NCBI GenBank assembly: GCA_030144725.1 | Contig: JASKMD010000008.1 | Coordinates: forward strand, 15,068,183 to 15,132,182 | Source of the DNA: Haematococcus lacustris | Lineage: Eukaryota > Chlorophyta > Chlorophyceae > Chlamydomonadales > Haematococcaceae | Length of the DNA: 64,000 nt | Direction of reading: 5' to 3' | In this document: positions 22,461 to 34,560 of the stretch, piece after piece | Layout: each line of letters opens with the position of its first letter | Numbering within the stretch: the stretch's first letter is position 1 | Program-made: the position numbers and the translations under genes | Notes under the pieces: generated by a model | The model's input: the letters and a program-made list of their open reading frames with translations, nothing else | Databases searched by the model: none | What the model was told of the DNA's origin: nothing

Positions 22461-23005
22461 CATGCTTCATCATGCCCATAATCATGCTTCACTTCGATCT
22501 TGAGCCCGCAGGATTAGTATTGTTATAACACATAACATGACACATGAATTGACGTCATGAATCTTACACACCCATGTGCAGGTTCTACGACCGGGACGTG
22601 TCAGCCGCGCTGAACATCCGCCGCTGTGCAGTCGGCCCAGGGCCTCGTCCCACTGAGCTGTGCTACTGGACTAACCGCCCAGCCATGCCAAAGCGAGGCC
22701 AGCCAGGCCAGGAGTGGGTGGAGATAGCCGACAAGCCCCTGTTGCGCAAGTGGCGGCGCCAGTTGCAGCAATAGCCAGCTACAGCTCAAGACAATGCCAA
22801 CAAAAAAAACAAGGAACCCCTCACAAAGGGGATGTGTGTGGCGCAGGCACAGGCACTGGCACAGGCACACACACCAGAAGGCTGAGCTGAAGTGCGCATC
22901 AGGTACACTGTCAGTAGCCTTTACAATGATGAGCTCGCAACCCGGTTCGATTCCAACTCATGCTTTATTTTGGTGTAGCATGAGGGCTGTGGGGTTCAGG
23001 AGTTG
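22461..23005 (+). mobile_element. Copy 1 of a 545-bp repeat carrying a Fanzor-like last exon
   Basis: Nearly identical to 37090-37634 (constant offset 14629). After the acceptor ATGTGCAG at about 22581 the exon reads RFYDRDVSAALNIRRC, the RuvC-III signature (D-R-D-x-x-A-A-x-N) of TnpB/Fanzor nucleases, and runs to TAG at 22772-22774, ending LLRKWRRQLQQ. No upstream exons are attached, so the copy is 5'-truncated. About 160 bp after the stop there is GGTTCGATTCC, an exact Pol III B-box word, followed by TTATTTT. Confidence 0.7.
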
Positions 23006-23145
23006 TTATGGGGCTGATGAACTACTGTGATGACTCTTATGAACTACGGTTTATGACTTCTATGAACTACGAGGTTTAAGGTTTATAGGTTTATAACGAG
23101 GTTTACGGACTAGAGAACAACGAGGTTGAGTTAGGTTGAGGTGGG

Positions 23146-26100
23146 ATGTCGATGCGCGTGTCTGCGTCGGACGGCGTTAAAGTAGGTTGGCGTCCGTTCG
23201 GCACCTGCAGCCGCCTGCGGGCGACGTGCAACTGAAAGTGGCCTACCCCCTCCTCGTTCCTCCCCTCCCCCAGGTATACAACATCTGCAGTGGCAAGGCC
23301 GTGCCCCAGTGGCTTTCAGAGAGCAAGAAGAAGTCATTGAAGAAGAATGAGGAGTACAGGCGACGCCTTGAGCTGCTGCAGGACCTCAAGTTCCCCGCTG
23401 CCTGTCAGCGCATCAAGGTCACCCCTGACCAGCAGTACATCTTTGCCACGGGCTACCACCCGCCCCAGGTGACCTGCAGCTGCTGTGCCCAGCCCAGCCC
23501 AGCCCAGCCCAGCCCAGCCCTGCCCAGCCCTGCCCAGCGTGCCCAGCTCAGCGACTGGGGCTGAGGGTACAACCCAGCTCGCTCCCACACAGACACCAGC
23601 ACAGCATGATGATGATCATGGTGTTGTCCACTGTCACACACACCAGCCTGGTACAACTGCCTGGCCTTGCCCGTGAGCAAGTTGGGCGTGGGGACTGGTG
23701 ACACGCTCCATGGCAGCACACGCAGAGTTTGGTGCACAGGTGTCAGCAGCACAGCGGTCTCCCAGCAGGACGGTGTGGGTTGAGCTGCGTGCCTCCAGAT
23801 GCAGCTGTGCAAGTCATGTAGGATCGTGTAGGATCACGGTGACTTTGGTGCAGCCCAGGCAGCAGCCCCAACCCAGCGCCGCCAGCTTGCCCCGGCCTGC
23901 AGGCTAAGGTGTACGACCTGGCCAACCTGGCCCTGAAGTTTGACCGCCACCTTGACTCGGAGGTGGTGGACTTCCAGGTGTGGCTTCTGCCTGCTATAAG
24001 CGGTTGTGCGGGGCCCAGGGCGGCAAGGGCCAGGGAGGCATGGGGCAAAGGCAAGATAGAGGCAGGCAGCAGGTTTGACAGCCCAGGGTCAGCTGCTGAG
24101 CGATGCAACCTATGTCTCTCTCCCAGCAGCGGCCACCCCCTGCAGGGCCTGACTAGCTCCAGGTGTGCATGGGTGGACACGGAGGCATGGCAGCTGTGGA
24201 TGACCTGGCAAGGTGCAGCACCCCTCACCCCTCACTCACAACAAGGTGACAGACAGGCAGGCAGGCAGCTCCACCATCCTCACAACCTCCAGCCACCGTG
24301 TATGAAAGGAGGCATGTGTGGTGAAAGGCATAAATGGGATAACGGTGAGATCAGGGTTATTTGGGTCAGGCACCATACTGTGTTGGCAGACAGCTAGGCA
24401 GCTTTGCCTTGGCCAGGGCTGCATGCTATGAAGCGTGCTGGCTGCGTGTGTGTGTGTTCCTGTGGCGCAGATCCTGTCAGAGGACTACAGCAAGGCGGCC
24501 TTCCTGTGTGCTGACCGCACCGTGTGCTTCCACGCCCGCTTTGGCTCCTATCACAAGACTAGGGTGCCGCGGTAAGGGGCTGTGCAGGGGCTCAGTGTGA
24601 CCTGGCAGGAGCTCAGAGTGACCTGACAGGGGCACAGTGTGACCTGGCAGGGGCTCAGTGTGACCTGGCAGGGGCCAGCTCATGAGACAATGCTGACAGC
24701 ACCCACTGCCACTGCCACTGCTCTAGACCTCTTTTGGCTGCCACTGCTGATGCTTTCAATGCCATTGCTGCTGTTATCGAGCTGGTGATGGTGAAGATAG
24801 TGTGTTTGTTGAGGTAGAAGAAGGCGGCATGCTGTGTGTGTGTGTGTGTGTTGCCTGCAGTGCGGGCCGTGACCTGGCCTACTGCCCCTTCACTGCGGAG
24901 CTGCTGGTGGCGGGCAGTGCCCCTGAGGTGTGGCGCATCAGCCTGGCGGAGGGACGCTACATGACGCCGCTGCCCTGCCGCTCCCCAGCAATCAATGCCA
25001 CGGGTAGGCCGCGGCTTAACGGCGGGAGCACCAGCAGCACCAGCACCAGCATGGGTAGGCCGCGGCTCAATCCACCATACCGGCGGCAGCACCGGCACCA
25101 GCAGCAGTACCAGCAGCAGCACCACCACCAGCAGTCCGGTGGCATTGCAAGACACCCAGATGCCTGCAGTACAAGGGCAGGGGCAGGGGCAGGGGCAGGG
25201 GCAAGGGGTAGGAGCAGGGGGCGGGGAGCAGGGGGCAGGCAGGAGGTGGGGTCAGGCATTGACTCCCAGGTCAGGCAGCGTGTGAGGTACAGTCTGGCAG
25301 TGCTGGTGCTCGACTAGAAGCGTGTGCTTGCATGTGCCAGAGGCTGTCTTGCAGGGCAGCAGAGTGCTGGTCAGCCTGGCAGCCTGGGTCTTGGCCCTCC
25401 AGCCCCTGTGCCCTGCTGCTCCTCTCAGGTTTGAGTCCAGTGACTGGCCTGCTGGCAGTGGCTGGGGAGGACGGCCAGCTGGAGTGCTTTGACCTGCGCG
25501 CACGCACCTCGCTGGCCTGCTTTGACGCTGCAGCCAGTGCTGGAGCTGCGGGTGGGCAAAAGCAAAGGGCAGGGGTGTGGGCAGGCAGGGTCAACATGGC
25601 TGGGAGGGCAGCAGCGGGGCGGGCAGACAGTGGCAGGGTGGGGCGGTAGGCAGGTGGGCGAGCATCCAGGCAGGCAGGTAGGGAGGGCCAGGCAGACGAA
25701 AGGGTGGGTGGGTGTGCGGGCAGGTGGCGTGGCGTCAGACCTCCACCGGCAGCTGCAGCGTGATGGCAGCTGGTATGAGGAACAGTCGAGCTGAGTGGGC
25801 AGGGTGGTGTGAGGAGGAGTGAGGGGTGTGGGGTGGCCCCTGCCTGGTGCCGCAGGGAATCAGTAGCACCCGGTGTTGCAGTGTGGCTAGGACTGAGACT
25901 TGCGGCAGCTGGGCAGCTGGGCAGCTGGGCAGGAGAGCAGGTGAGCAGCTGGGCAGCTGAGCAGTTGTGTGTGTGTGTGTCTGTGTGTGTGGCGCTGTAG
26001 GCCAGGAGCTGACTGCGCTCAGGTTCGACGACACTGGGCTGCAGCTGGCTGTGGGCACTCGCAACGGCCTCGTGGCGGTGTTTGACATGCGGTCCCAGGT

Positions 26101-26738
26101 ACAGCGGCCTGCCTGGCCCTGCCCTGCCTGCAGCCCTCACCCTCCAAGGCCGCCTCGCCCTACACACTTGCACCTCACGCTTCTCCAGCCCCACCCCTTA
26201 GGCCTGGCCCGCAGAGCTGCTGGCACCTGCTCGTATGCCAGGCTGAGGCATTGGTACCCCCATAGGTACCCCCATGATGTTTGGGACACCACACTGTGTA
26301 CCACTCAAGCTGCCTACCCGCCCACACACACACCTGTCTGCCTGCTCGCCCACCCACTTGCCCGCCTGCCCGCCTGCCCGCCTTCCTGCCCACCCCTGCC
26401 TGCCTGGCCTGCAGCGGCCACTGCTGGTGAAGGACCACATGTACGGCTCCCCCATAGTGGACATCAAGTTCCACATGGCGCCAGGCGATGCCAGCGGCGC
26501 AAGCAGGCGGTGAGGCCGCCCCGCTCAGCCCCACAGCCTGGTGGCAGCAGCGGGGCAGACCCTCCTGTAGGGGGTGCAGGCAGGCTGGGGAGAGGCAGTG
26601 CAGGCGGCTGCAGGCTCTAGGCTAGGAGTCAGGCAGGACAGAGCAGGACTTGCAATGATGCAGCAGGCAGAGCAGCTTCAGAGGCAGAGGGGTCCAGGTG
26701 CGGGGGAGTGCTGCTGCGGCTGCTGTTGCTGCTGTTGT

Positions 26739-26773
<35 letters not shown>

Positions 26774-26824
26774 CTGCCGCTGCCGCCACAGCTGCCGCCG
26801 CCGCCGCTGCCGCCGCTGCTGCTG

Positions 26825-26859
<35 letters not shown>

Positions 26860-29800
26860 GCTGCTGCTGCTGGGTATCAGTGATAGTGCCGCCACTGGTT
26901 GTGATGGTGGCTGCAGCATCATCTCCTCAGACCGGCACATCGTGAAGATCTGGGACGTAGCGTCAGGCTCCAGCTACACCAGTGTGCAGCCAGCTGAGGG
27001 GGACATCAACGACGTCTGTGTGTGGCCAGGGTCGGGTGCGTCAGGGGCAGGCAGGCAGGCAGCCGGACTCAAGGCCAGGTCAGGCAGCTGGGCAGGGCAC
27101 AGGGTCGACCGGCAGGCGGGCGACAGGCAGTCTGTGCGTTCCATATGGCTGTTCTACCTGCATGGGAGGGCAACGTCTTCTAGCTGGACCATTGGCAGGC
27201 AGAGGGGCCGGCAGGCTGGCAGGGAGAGGTACAGGCAGGCGTGGCCAGTGTTCAGCAAGGAGTGAGGTTGCAAAGGACGGCTGCTGAGGTGGCCATGTGT
27301 GGGGGGTGGGGGGTGCGGTGTAGGCCTTATCATGGTGGGCTGTGACGCCAGCACGGTCCAGGGCTACTTCATCCCCAGCCTGGGTCCCGCACCTCGCTGG
27401 TGCGCCCACCTGGAGGCGCTGACAGAGGAGATGGAGGAGGCCGCACCTGCTGTGTATGACGACTATAGGTGGGCTGTGCCTGATGCTCACGGGCAGGGCC
27501 AGGGCCAGGGCCAGGGCCAGGGCTAGGGCCAGGGGCACATACGTCACTGTGTGCTTCCTGCGTGCTCCCTTCCACCGTCAGCCTCTTCACCCCCTCCCTG
27601 CATCAGCGTCTCCTGCCCTGCCCTCACCTGGCCCGCACCGCCTGCCCCCATCAAGCTTGGCCTGGCTGGCCTGCCCCCACCTGACTTGACTTAACCAGAC
27701 CCAGCCTGCTGCTGGTCTGGCTTGCCCCATTCAACCCGACTTGACACCGCACCGCACTTCACTTCACTGCCGCCTAGCCCTGCTGCATGAGGCCTGGCCT
27801 GTCCCATGTGCCCCGACCTGGCCAGCCTGGCGGCTCACTGCACTGCTCTGCACTGCTGCCATGCCCTAGGCCCAGCCCTGCTGCCGGCCTGCTCAGTCCC
27901 TGGCCTTGTGTGTCCAGGTTCGTGACCAAGGCGGACCTGGTGCGTCTGGGCCTGGAGCACCTGGTGGGCACTGCGCTGCTGCGGGCATACATGCACGGCT
28001 TCTTCATCGACAACCGGCTGTACCACAAGGCCAAGTGGGTGGCCTCAGGGGCTCAGGGGTGAGGGCCTGGGGGGTGGAGGGCTGAGGGCTGCAGTGAGAG
28101 CAACCCAGTGACACATTCAGGAGGGTGGGCAGGGGCAGAGCAGGGCCAAGGGGAGGCAGGGAGGGGCTAACATGTCAAAAATCCCAGCCGCTCCAGATCC
28201 TGTTTTTACATGCAGCAACAGCCAGCTTGTGGGTGCAGCAGCAGCAGCAGCAGCGGCTGGGAGCAGCAGGCGATGCTGGTGCTGGACAAACTGCTGCAGC
28301 CCCGCCTTGCTGACATTGACCTGACCCAGCCCCTGACAAGAGCTGTTCCATATCCTTGTCGTCCATCGCTGAGTCACCTGCTGCGCAACCAATCCTGCTC
28401 AACACTGTTGCCGCTGTTCCACTGTTGCCGCCCGCCTTGCAAACGTTGCTCAATTACCTGCTCCGCAACCAGTCCTGCTCAACACCTGCTGGCTGCTGGC
28501 TGGGACAGGGCGCTGACGGAGCCGTTTGCGTACGAGGTGTACCGCCAGCAGCGCATCGCAAAGAAGATGGAGGAGGAGCGTGCCTCACGCATCTCCCTAG
28601 TCAAGAAGCTGCCAAAGGTCAGCGGAGCGGCAGCTGGTGGGGGATGGGGGTGGATGGCGTAGGTTGGGGCCCAAAAGAACCTGTGTGCAAGAAGGCAGGG
28701 CAGTGTGAGGGCAGTGTGAGGGCAGTGTGAGGGCAGTGTGGGGGTTGGGACCAGGGCGGAGGGGAGGCTCTGCACACAGGGGCAGCAGCAGCAGTACGGG
28801 TGTGATTGTGTCTGTGCCAGGCACTGCTGACCTTGCAGCAGCCAGCCATCAGCTCCAGCAGAAGTGAGAGTGTGACAACCAAACAAGTCGACAACTCAGC
28901 CCTGCCTGCCCCAGCAGCTTGTGGTGGCTTCTTGAAGTACCTGTAGCAAGTAGCCGTCCTGTGCACTGCCATCCTGGATGGTGGCGCAGATGGCGCAGGT
29001 GTCTGCCCTGCCCTGGTCTTTCCTCTTTGCTGAGTCCTCTTTGCAGCAGGAGGCGTCAGGGTGGCCAGCGCAGCGGCAGCCAGGCTGAGGTCAGGTGTCT
29101 GCCCTGCCCTGGTCTTTGCTCCGTCCTCCTGTCAGGCTGCTCTGTCAGGACGGGGTACTTGGGGACCCTACTCCGGCACCCTCTCACTGAGTCTGGCTGC
29201 TGCTGGCTGTCAGGTCAATACCCGGGTGGCCGCCAAGCTGGTGGCACAGGATGAAGAGGCCCGGGCGGCAGCAGCAGGGGACACGGCTGCCCAGGCTGCC
29301 TTGAAGAAGAAGGGCCTGCTGGCGCCAGACGGCAGTACGTCACTGGCAAACCCCTTGGCAGATGACCGGTTCAAGTAGGTGTTGCAACTGCACCCACCCC
29401 ACCCCACCCCACCCCACCCCACCCCACCCCACCCCACCCCACCCCACCCCACCCCACCCCACCCCACCCCACCCCACCCCACCCCACCCCACCCCACCCC
29501 ACCCCACCCCACCCCACCCCACCCCACCCCACCCCACCCCACCCCACCCCACCCCACCCCACCCCACCCCACCCCACCCCACCCCACCCCACCCCACCCC
29601 ACCCCACCCCACCCCACCCCACCCCACCCCACCCCACCCCACCCCACCCCACCCCACCCCACCCCACCCCACCCCACCCCACCCCACCCCACCCCACCCC
29701 ACCCCACCCCACCCCACCCCACCCCACCCCACGCCACCCGACCCCCACACTATACCCACCTGCTAACTCCCCTCCCACCCTCCCGCATGACGGTGATGGT

Positions 29801-30843
29801 CTTGGCGCCCTGCCCACACACCGCAGGGCAATGTTCGAGGACACCGACTTTGCGGTGGATGAGGGAGCGGAGGAGTACAAGGCCCTGCACCCCAATGCTG
29901 AGCACCGCAAGTCCAAGCGGGACGAGACGGACCTGCTCATGGAGCACTTTGAGGAGGTGGGTGCCTGGTATGGCGAGGAGGGGAGAATGGGGCAGCGCAG
30001 GGCAGGGCAGATATGCATGGTCACCTGACACGAACTAAACCCATCATGCATACCCAGCATACCAAGTAAGTAAAGCAAATAACAGCCAGAGATGCATGAC
30101 ATGCAGAAGAATGCACCCTGTCACATGCGCTATGGGTTGGTTTTGTCTCCAGTGGCTGCCGTGTGTTGTGCAGTGTGGCTGCTATGCGGTGTGTTGATTA
30201 GACGTGGTTTGCATTACTCCCTGCATGCATGCAGCTTTCTGGCAGTGGGGCCAGCAGCAGTGCTTCAGAGGATGAGGATGACGTGTTGTTCAAGACCGGG
30301 CGGCAGGGTGACAGCAGCAGTGACGAGGAGGACGCTGACAGGCGCAGTCGGCAGCCAGCTGCAAGACATGGCAGCAAGGCTGGCCTGGGCAAGGGCGCGG
30401 CCTTGCATGCCGTGACGGGCGGTGTGCAGAAGCATAAGGCAGGGCAGGGTGGCAAGGGTCCAGCCATGTTTGCGGCAAAGGATGTCGCGTCGCTTCAAGC
30501 TTTTCAGAAGAAGGAGTCGAAGGCGGACCTGTTGTCACAAACGTTCGCCGAGCGTGTGGCTATGCAAGGCCAGGGTGCGACTACAGCTCGCCGAGTGGGC
30601 GGGAGTAGAGAGATTGTGTTTCGGCCCTCAGATGGTTTTGCGGGAAACCGTGGCCGGGGGAGAGGGCGAGGCCGAGCGCAGATGGGTGCGGGTCGCAACG
30701 ATGGGGGAGATGATGATGCAGTTGGAAGCGAACGGGGTCGCGGTGGAGGCCGCGGAGGCAGGGGTAGAAGTAGCCGGGGCCGCGGCGGGTCGTCAGGGCG
30801 AGGCAGAACCTGGGGCTCCCGAGGCAGGGGTCGTGGCCATTAA
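23146..30843 (+). CDS. NOL10: Nucleolar protein 10 / ENP2 (ribosome biogenesis WD40 protein)
   Basis: Fifteen exons: 23146-23181, 23274-23468, 23903-23977, 24471-24571, 24861-25003, 25429-25551, 26001-26098, 26415-26509, 26917-27035, 27324-27468, 27918-28034, 28509-28617, 29214-29374, 29827-29956, 30235-30843; together 751 residues plus TAA with phase kept throughout. Landmarks: VYNICSGKAVPQWLSE at the start, LDSEVVDFQILSEDYSKAAF, RPLLVKDHMYGSPIV, SSDRHIVKIWDVASG, LGPAPRWCAHLEALTEEME, RAYMHGFFIDNRLYHKAK, PFAYEVYRQQRIAKK and DDRFKAMFEDTDFAVDEG. These match NOL10/Enp2 along its whole length. The family has an N-terminal beta-propeller and works in early small-subunit (40S) processing in the nucleolus. 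The last exon adds an acidic/Ser stretch and an RGG/GRGRG tail. Yeast and human proteins are about 700 residues. Confidence 0.95.
25175..25208. repeat. Short (GGGGCA)n tract in NOL10 intron 5
   Basis: Five GGGGCA-type units. It shows that the same hexamer as in the HDAC intron recurs in an unrelated gene. Confidence 0.7.
26707..26875. repeat. (GCTGCT/GTTGCT/GCCGCT) triplet tract before NOL10 exon 9
   Basis: Imperfect CTG/CCG triplets upstream of the acceptor at 26916. Poly-Leu and poly-Ala frames across it are artefacts. Confidence 0.85.
29392..29732. repeat. (CCCCA)n pentamer array in NOL10 intron 13
   Basis: About 68 perfect CCCCA units between the donor at 29375 and the acceptor at 29826. 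One unit near the right end is changed to CGCCA. Confidence 0.97.
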
Positions 30844-31640
30844 AGCGGTGATGAAGCTGTCTTGCTTGGTGTTAGGAGGCTGGTGTGTGTCATTGAGGGG
30901 AGCAGCATATGTGGTGCCTTTAGTTGCATGCTATGTCGTCGGACATTTTCGCCCCCCGCCGATCCCGCCTCAGATGTTGACCGATTAGGGGAATTGACGT
31001 TGACTGATATGTCCAGTGTCTTCACCAAATTGTATCACCAATTGTTTGAGCATGCAGCTATCACCAGATTTGCAGCAGCACCCTCAAGTTCACCGTAACT
31101 ACATGGTAGATGGCGCCAACGCTGGAACAGAGCTTGCTGACCTCGATCCTTCAGCCCATAGTTGCAGCGGCACAAGAGGCAGCCGTCGCACTCTTGAGCT
31201 TGACAGTGACGACGATGAGCAGCTGCGTGTCATTGCCCTTGAGTACATGGTTCAACAGGAGCAGCAGCAGGAGGGAGGGGATGAGGAGGGGGGGGGAATG
31301 AGGAAGAGAGAGAAGGGGGGGGGACGGTGGAGCTGCAGCTATGGAGGCTGGCATGCAGGCCGCCATGCACCTATAAAAGGTGCAAGTTGAGGAGGGCGAG
31401 GGGCAGGAGCAGGGAAGGGGGCCGCGGCAGCGGCAGGGGGCAGGGAAGGGGGCCGCGGCAGCGGCAGGGGGCAGGGGCAGGGGCCTGCTACCTCTTTCTG
31501 ATAGTGATGAGGACGACATCGGCACACAAGCTTCGAGGGCTGCTGCCACGGTGGAAGCTGATGCCATCAGTGATGGTAGTGACAGCAGCAATTTTGGGGT
31601 TTCACCAAAGCAGCGTATCACCAACAAGGCGTAAGTAGAT
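30844..31640 (+). other. Downstream of NOL10: acidic, Q/G-rich frames of unclear status
   Basis: After the NOL10 stop one frame reads TLELDSDDDEQLRVIALEYM followed by a poly-Gln/Glu run, and a later one reads PLSDSDEDDIGTQASRAAA and NFGVSPKQRITNKA. They look like pieces of one acidic protein but are in different frames and lack clear splice sites. Two copies of a GGGCCGCGGCAGCGGCAGGG unit lie at 31419-31470. No domain is recognised. Confidence 0.3.
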
Positions 31641-31766
31641 GTTTATTAGATGTCCTCCCTTGACCCCAGACGACGAGGGCATGCCAGTACGACCTCGGCG
31701 CACTGATCGCGACCGCAAGCGCCTCACTTTTTAATTGGGACGCGGCTGGCCGGCTGGAGAGGCAAT

Positions 31767-32030
31767 CAAGTCTCCCGGTGAAATGAACCCCAAAACCCCT
31801 CGTTGTCAGGGAAAGGGGTACATTTGCCCAACCGCCAACCGCCCACTCCGCCCTGCTTGCCCGCCTGCCCATGCCAGCTGCCGTGTGTTGCCATCAAGAT
31901 GCAGGGCGATGATGAGAATCCAGGCCACGGCTCAGATGTAGATGCACACGGAGATTCACATGTTAACGCTTCTGTTGCGTCTTCACAGTGTACCACAGTA
32001 GTTGTGTTGGCTTACATCACAGTGTACACC
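31767..32030. mobile_element. Deleted relative of the foldback element
   Basis: CAATCAAGTCTCCCGGT at 31767-31783 is the same terminus as the giant foldback element, and the GTGTACCACAG...GTGTTGGCTTACATC unit of its loop occurs at 31987-32025. The stretch between is different, so this is a rearranged or truncated family member. Confidence 0.6.
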
Positions 32031-32656
32031 AACGCCAAATGTCAAATTTATCCTAAGCTTGTTGTCCTCAACTCTTAGACGACTGTGTGCCTAGTTTATG
32101 GAATCATACCAACTGCTTCCTATGGTTGACCGACAGCCGGGCAGCTAAAGACTCATACACAGGTAAGAATGATTGCTTCTTGCCATTAGCTAGCAATGCC
32201 TCCACGCGGCACTTCATCTCCTCAATGTCCATGACTCGCCAATCAGAAGAGGTGGTGCCGCATACACATGGCAAGCACATGCGCATTACAACGGAATTAT
32301 GACAGCATTCATGCACGCATCGGCACTGATACATACATATATCCTCCTGAATGCACAGGTGCGGGACCACATACTCGGATGTCCGCCCCGGCACGCCCCC
32401 GTTGCAGCCAATGTGCCTGTGCACTCCCTGATGCCTCCATTTCTCGCACTCGCATTGAAGGGATTGGTGCCCTTGAGGATCGCCGCATGCTTGTGTTAGG
32501 GTCTATTGCCACACACACATACAATAGCATGGTCAACGTCTGCCAGGCCAGCAACACCTGCTGCCCTCAGAGCCCAGCCAGCTGCACCAGCTGTAGTGCC
32601 GTGATGGCCATCTCTTAATAACAACAGTTGCTGGCCTGGCAAGCACATGCGCTGGC

Positions 32657-33450
32657 GTGGTTGCCACAACAGCTGGCCATCACGGCACTTCTGAGGCTGA
32701 GGTGCAGCGGCTGTGGGATATGGAGCAGTCCCTTATGGGTACCGTGGATGGGTTACAGGGCAACCTAGACGACCTGCAGGCAGCGCACCAACGCCTGCAG
32801 GATGAGCATCACCACCAATCACTCCCTACGGGCTGCTCGACGCAGCCTCCAAGGGCAAGTGCATATCTACCGGCACAAACGCCGCCCCCACCACTCCCCA
32901 CTCACCTGCAAGCAGAGACAGCAGCTGCTGGTTCTGGAGCAGCACCCCGTCTCAGTGGAGGTGTTGAGGCGGTGTGCAGAGGCTGGCTATAGAAGGCTGG
33001 ATAGCCATGGCCGGCCCATGGGCAGCATGGCGGAGCAGCTCAGCCCAGCACCCTCACCAGCGGACATCTTCACTTCAACTCAAGAGGCGCCTGTGGGGAG
33101 GCCAGCAGCCCTCTCCAAGTGCCGGCATTACGTCGTCTCTGAGCAGTGCGTCCTCCCCAACCCACACCGGCCAGGCAAGACATCCACAGTTGGGCATGAA
33201 TTCCTGATCGTGTCCACCTACATGCGGCACAACACCCTTGGTAAGATGCAAAGGGGGAAGGCAGGGTGGCGTGGGAGAGAGTGGAAGGGGCTGGGAGGGA
33301 GTGGGAGGGGGTGGGAGGGGGGGGCTGAGGGGGGGGCTGAGGCTGGGAATAATCGCATGTCTTTGCTCTGCTGCCTGCTTTCAGACCAACTCTTGCGCGC
33401 AAAGGCAATACACCTGCAATTTCATGAGTGCACATGCGACCGCCATGGCA
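32657..33450 (+). pseudogene. Dispersed coiled-coil gene family, copy 1 (unknown function)
   Basis: A first segment reads MEQSLMGTVDGLQGNLDDLQ then AAHQRLQDEH, clearly heptad-like. A later exon, roughly 32931-33240 with donor GTAAGA, reads VSVEVLRRCAEAGYRRLDSH and VVSEQCVLPNPHRPGKT, and a third from about 33385 reads LLRAKAIHLQFHECTCDRHG. A second, shorter copy is at 62541-63334. Repetition at two loci suggests a transposon gene, but I do not recognise the family. Confidence 0.45.
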
Positions 33451-34150
33451 AGGATCTCATATTGCGAGTGACAGCAGCAGTATTGGGTGCCGCTCGACAT
33501 GGGAGCATGGGGCGCCAAGCCCCAAAGTGCCATGTGACACCCGCAGGACCAGCTACATGCAGCTACATGCAGGAGATGCAGTGTCACAGCTGCTTGAGCG
33601 GCAGAAGGGTCAGTCTCCACCATGGGCTGTCACCCTTAGCCAGCTGCTCCAGGACAACAGCTTGCTGCTCAGGATCAGCGTGGTGGCAGTGGTTGGGGAG
33701 AGCTTCTTGGTGCCCTCAGCAGCAGCTGACACCAGCAGGCACCACCCTTGAGCTGGCTGTCCCTGCTGCTGCACCCCCCTAGCAGCAGCAACAGCTGGCA
33801 GTGGCAAGCACGTCACGTAAGCATGAGGCACCTGCAGCTAACAAGTCGAGGGCAGCAGAGCAAGGTGAGACAATACCACGTACTGCACCTAGCACCATGT
33901 TTAAGCGTAGTAGCCGGTAATGCACTAGCGCCAGCAGCAGCTCCAAAAGCTAATAGTGGTATCCAGCTGTCACGACTGCCATCGTCGCGTCCACATGCCA
34001 AAAGCAAAACATGTTCCGACTGTTGCTGCGTGTCACAGATGCCACTCACAACAGTGTGGCGAAGCGTGCTAGTGCGGCGCGCCTCGCATGGGGCAAAATC
34101 GCATGAATTCAAATGTCGATCTTTCGGCAGGCACTGAGCACCGCTGAGAG
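33451..34150. other. Tail of the dispersed coiled-coil repeat
   Basis: The segment near 33935-33985 (core ATCCAGCTGTCACGACTGCC) matches 62860-62885 next to the second copy, so the repeat unit extends at least this far. No confident frame continues here. Confidence 0.4.
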
Positions 34151-34299
34151 CGAGATAGTTTTTGCTGCGTCTGTCATTTCGTAGCAGTGAGTCTCCTTTG
34201 TTCGAAACACTATTTACCGATATTTTTGACTGAGTGGCTGCGGAGATACAGGCTTCCTATCACATGGGGGTGGTTTTCAGGTAGTTGGGAACGCCTGAG

Positions 34300-34345
34300 A
34301 TTATCCCACCATGGTCCATGGCACATGGGAAGCAAGCGGTGCAAT
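34300..34345. repeat. Short block shared with the Fanzor cluster
   Basis: ATCCCACCATGGTCCATGGC and the next 25 bases recur at 46818-46860, upstream of minus-strand Fanzor fragments there. Confidence 0.75.
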
Positions 34346-34509
34346 GTCGGATGCCGCGAAGCAACGCGTTATGTGACATTATGTCTTATTACATCAGCCT
34401 GCCCCTGGACAATCCTAGTACTAGCACGCTGCTTGGCACGGAGGTATCATCAGCTCTGCAGCGAACTTGAGTTCAGTTTCAACCTTTGCACACTCTTAGC
34501 AGGCATACA

Positions 34510-34560
34510 AGCTCCGCTGGATCCGGGAACTAAGCAGCTAAGCAAGGTTGGGAGAGGGTG
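34510..34560 (+). ncRNA. Possible decayed 5S rRNA-like fragment
   Basis: GGATCCGGGAACTAAGCAGC followed by TAAGCAAGGTTGGGAGAG resembles the central part of 5S rRNA (GGATCC...GAACT...AAGTTAAGCAAGCTTGGG), including the box-A-like word. Flanking 5S sequence is not conserved, so it is not a working gene; a 5S-derived SINE is possible. Confidence 0.2.

Noticed and set aside
22923..22980. tRNA gene
   Set aside because: The B-box word is exact, but the bases around it cannot form a five-pair T stem and no acceptor stem or anticodon arm is seen. The same holds at 37552-37609.
26574..27265. Plus-strand poly-Leu/Cys frames before NOL10 exon 9
   Set aside because: They arise from the CTG/CCG tract in the intron; only the segment from 26917 on is NOL10 coding.
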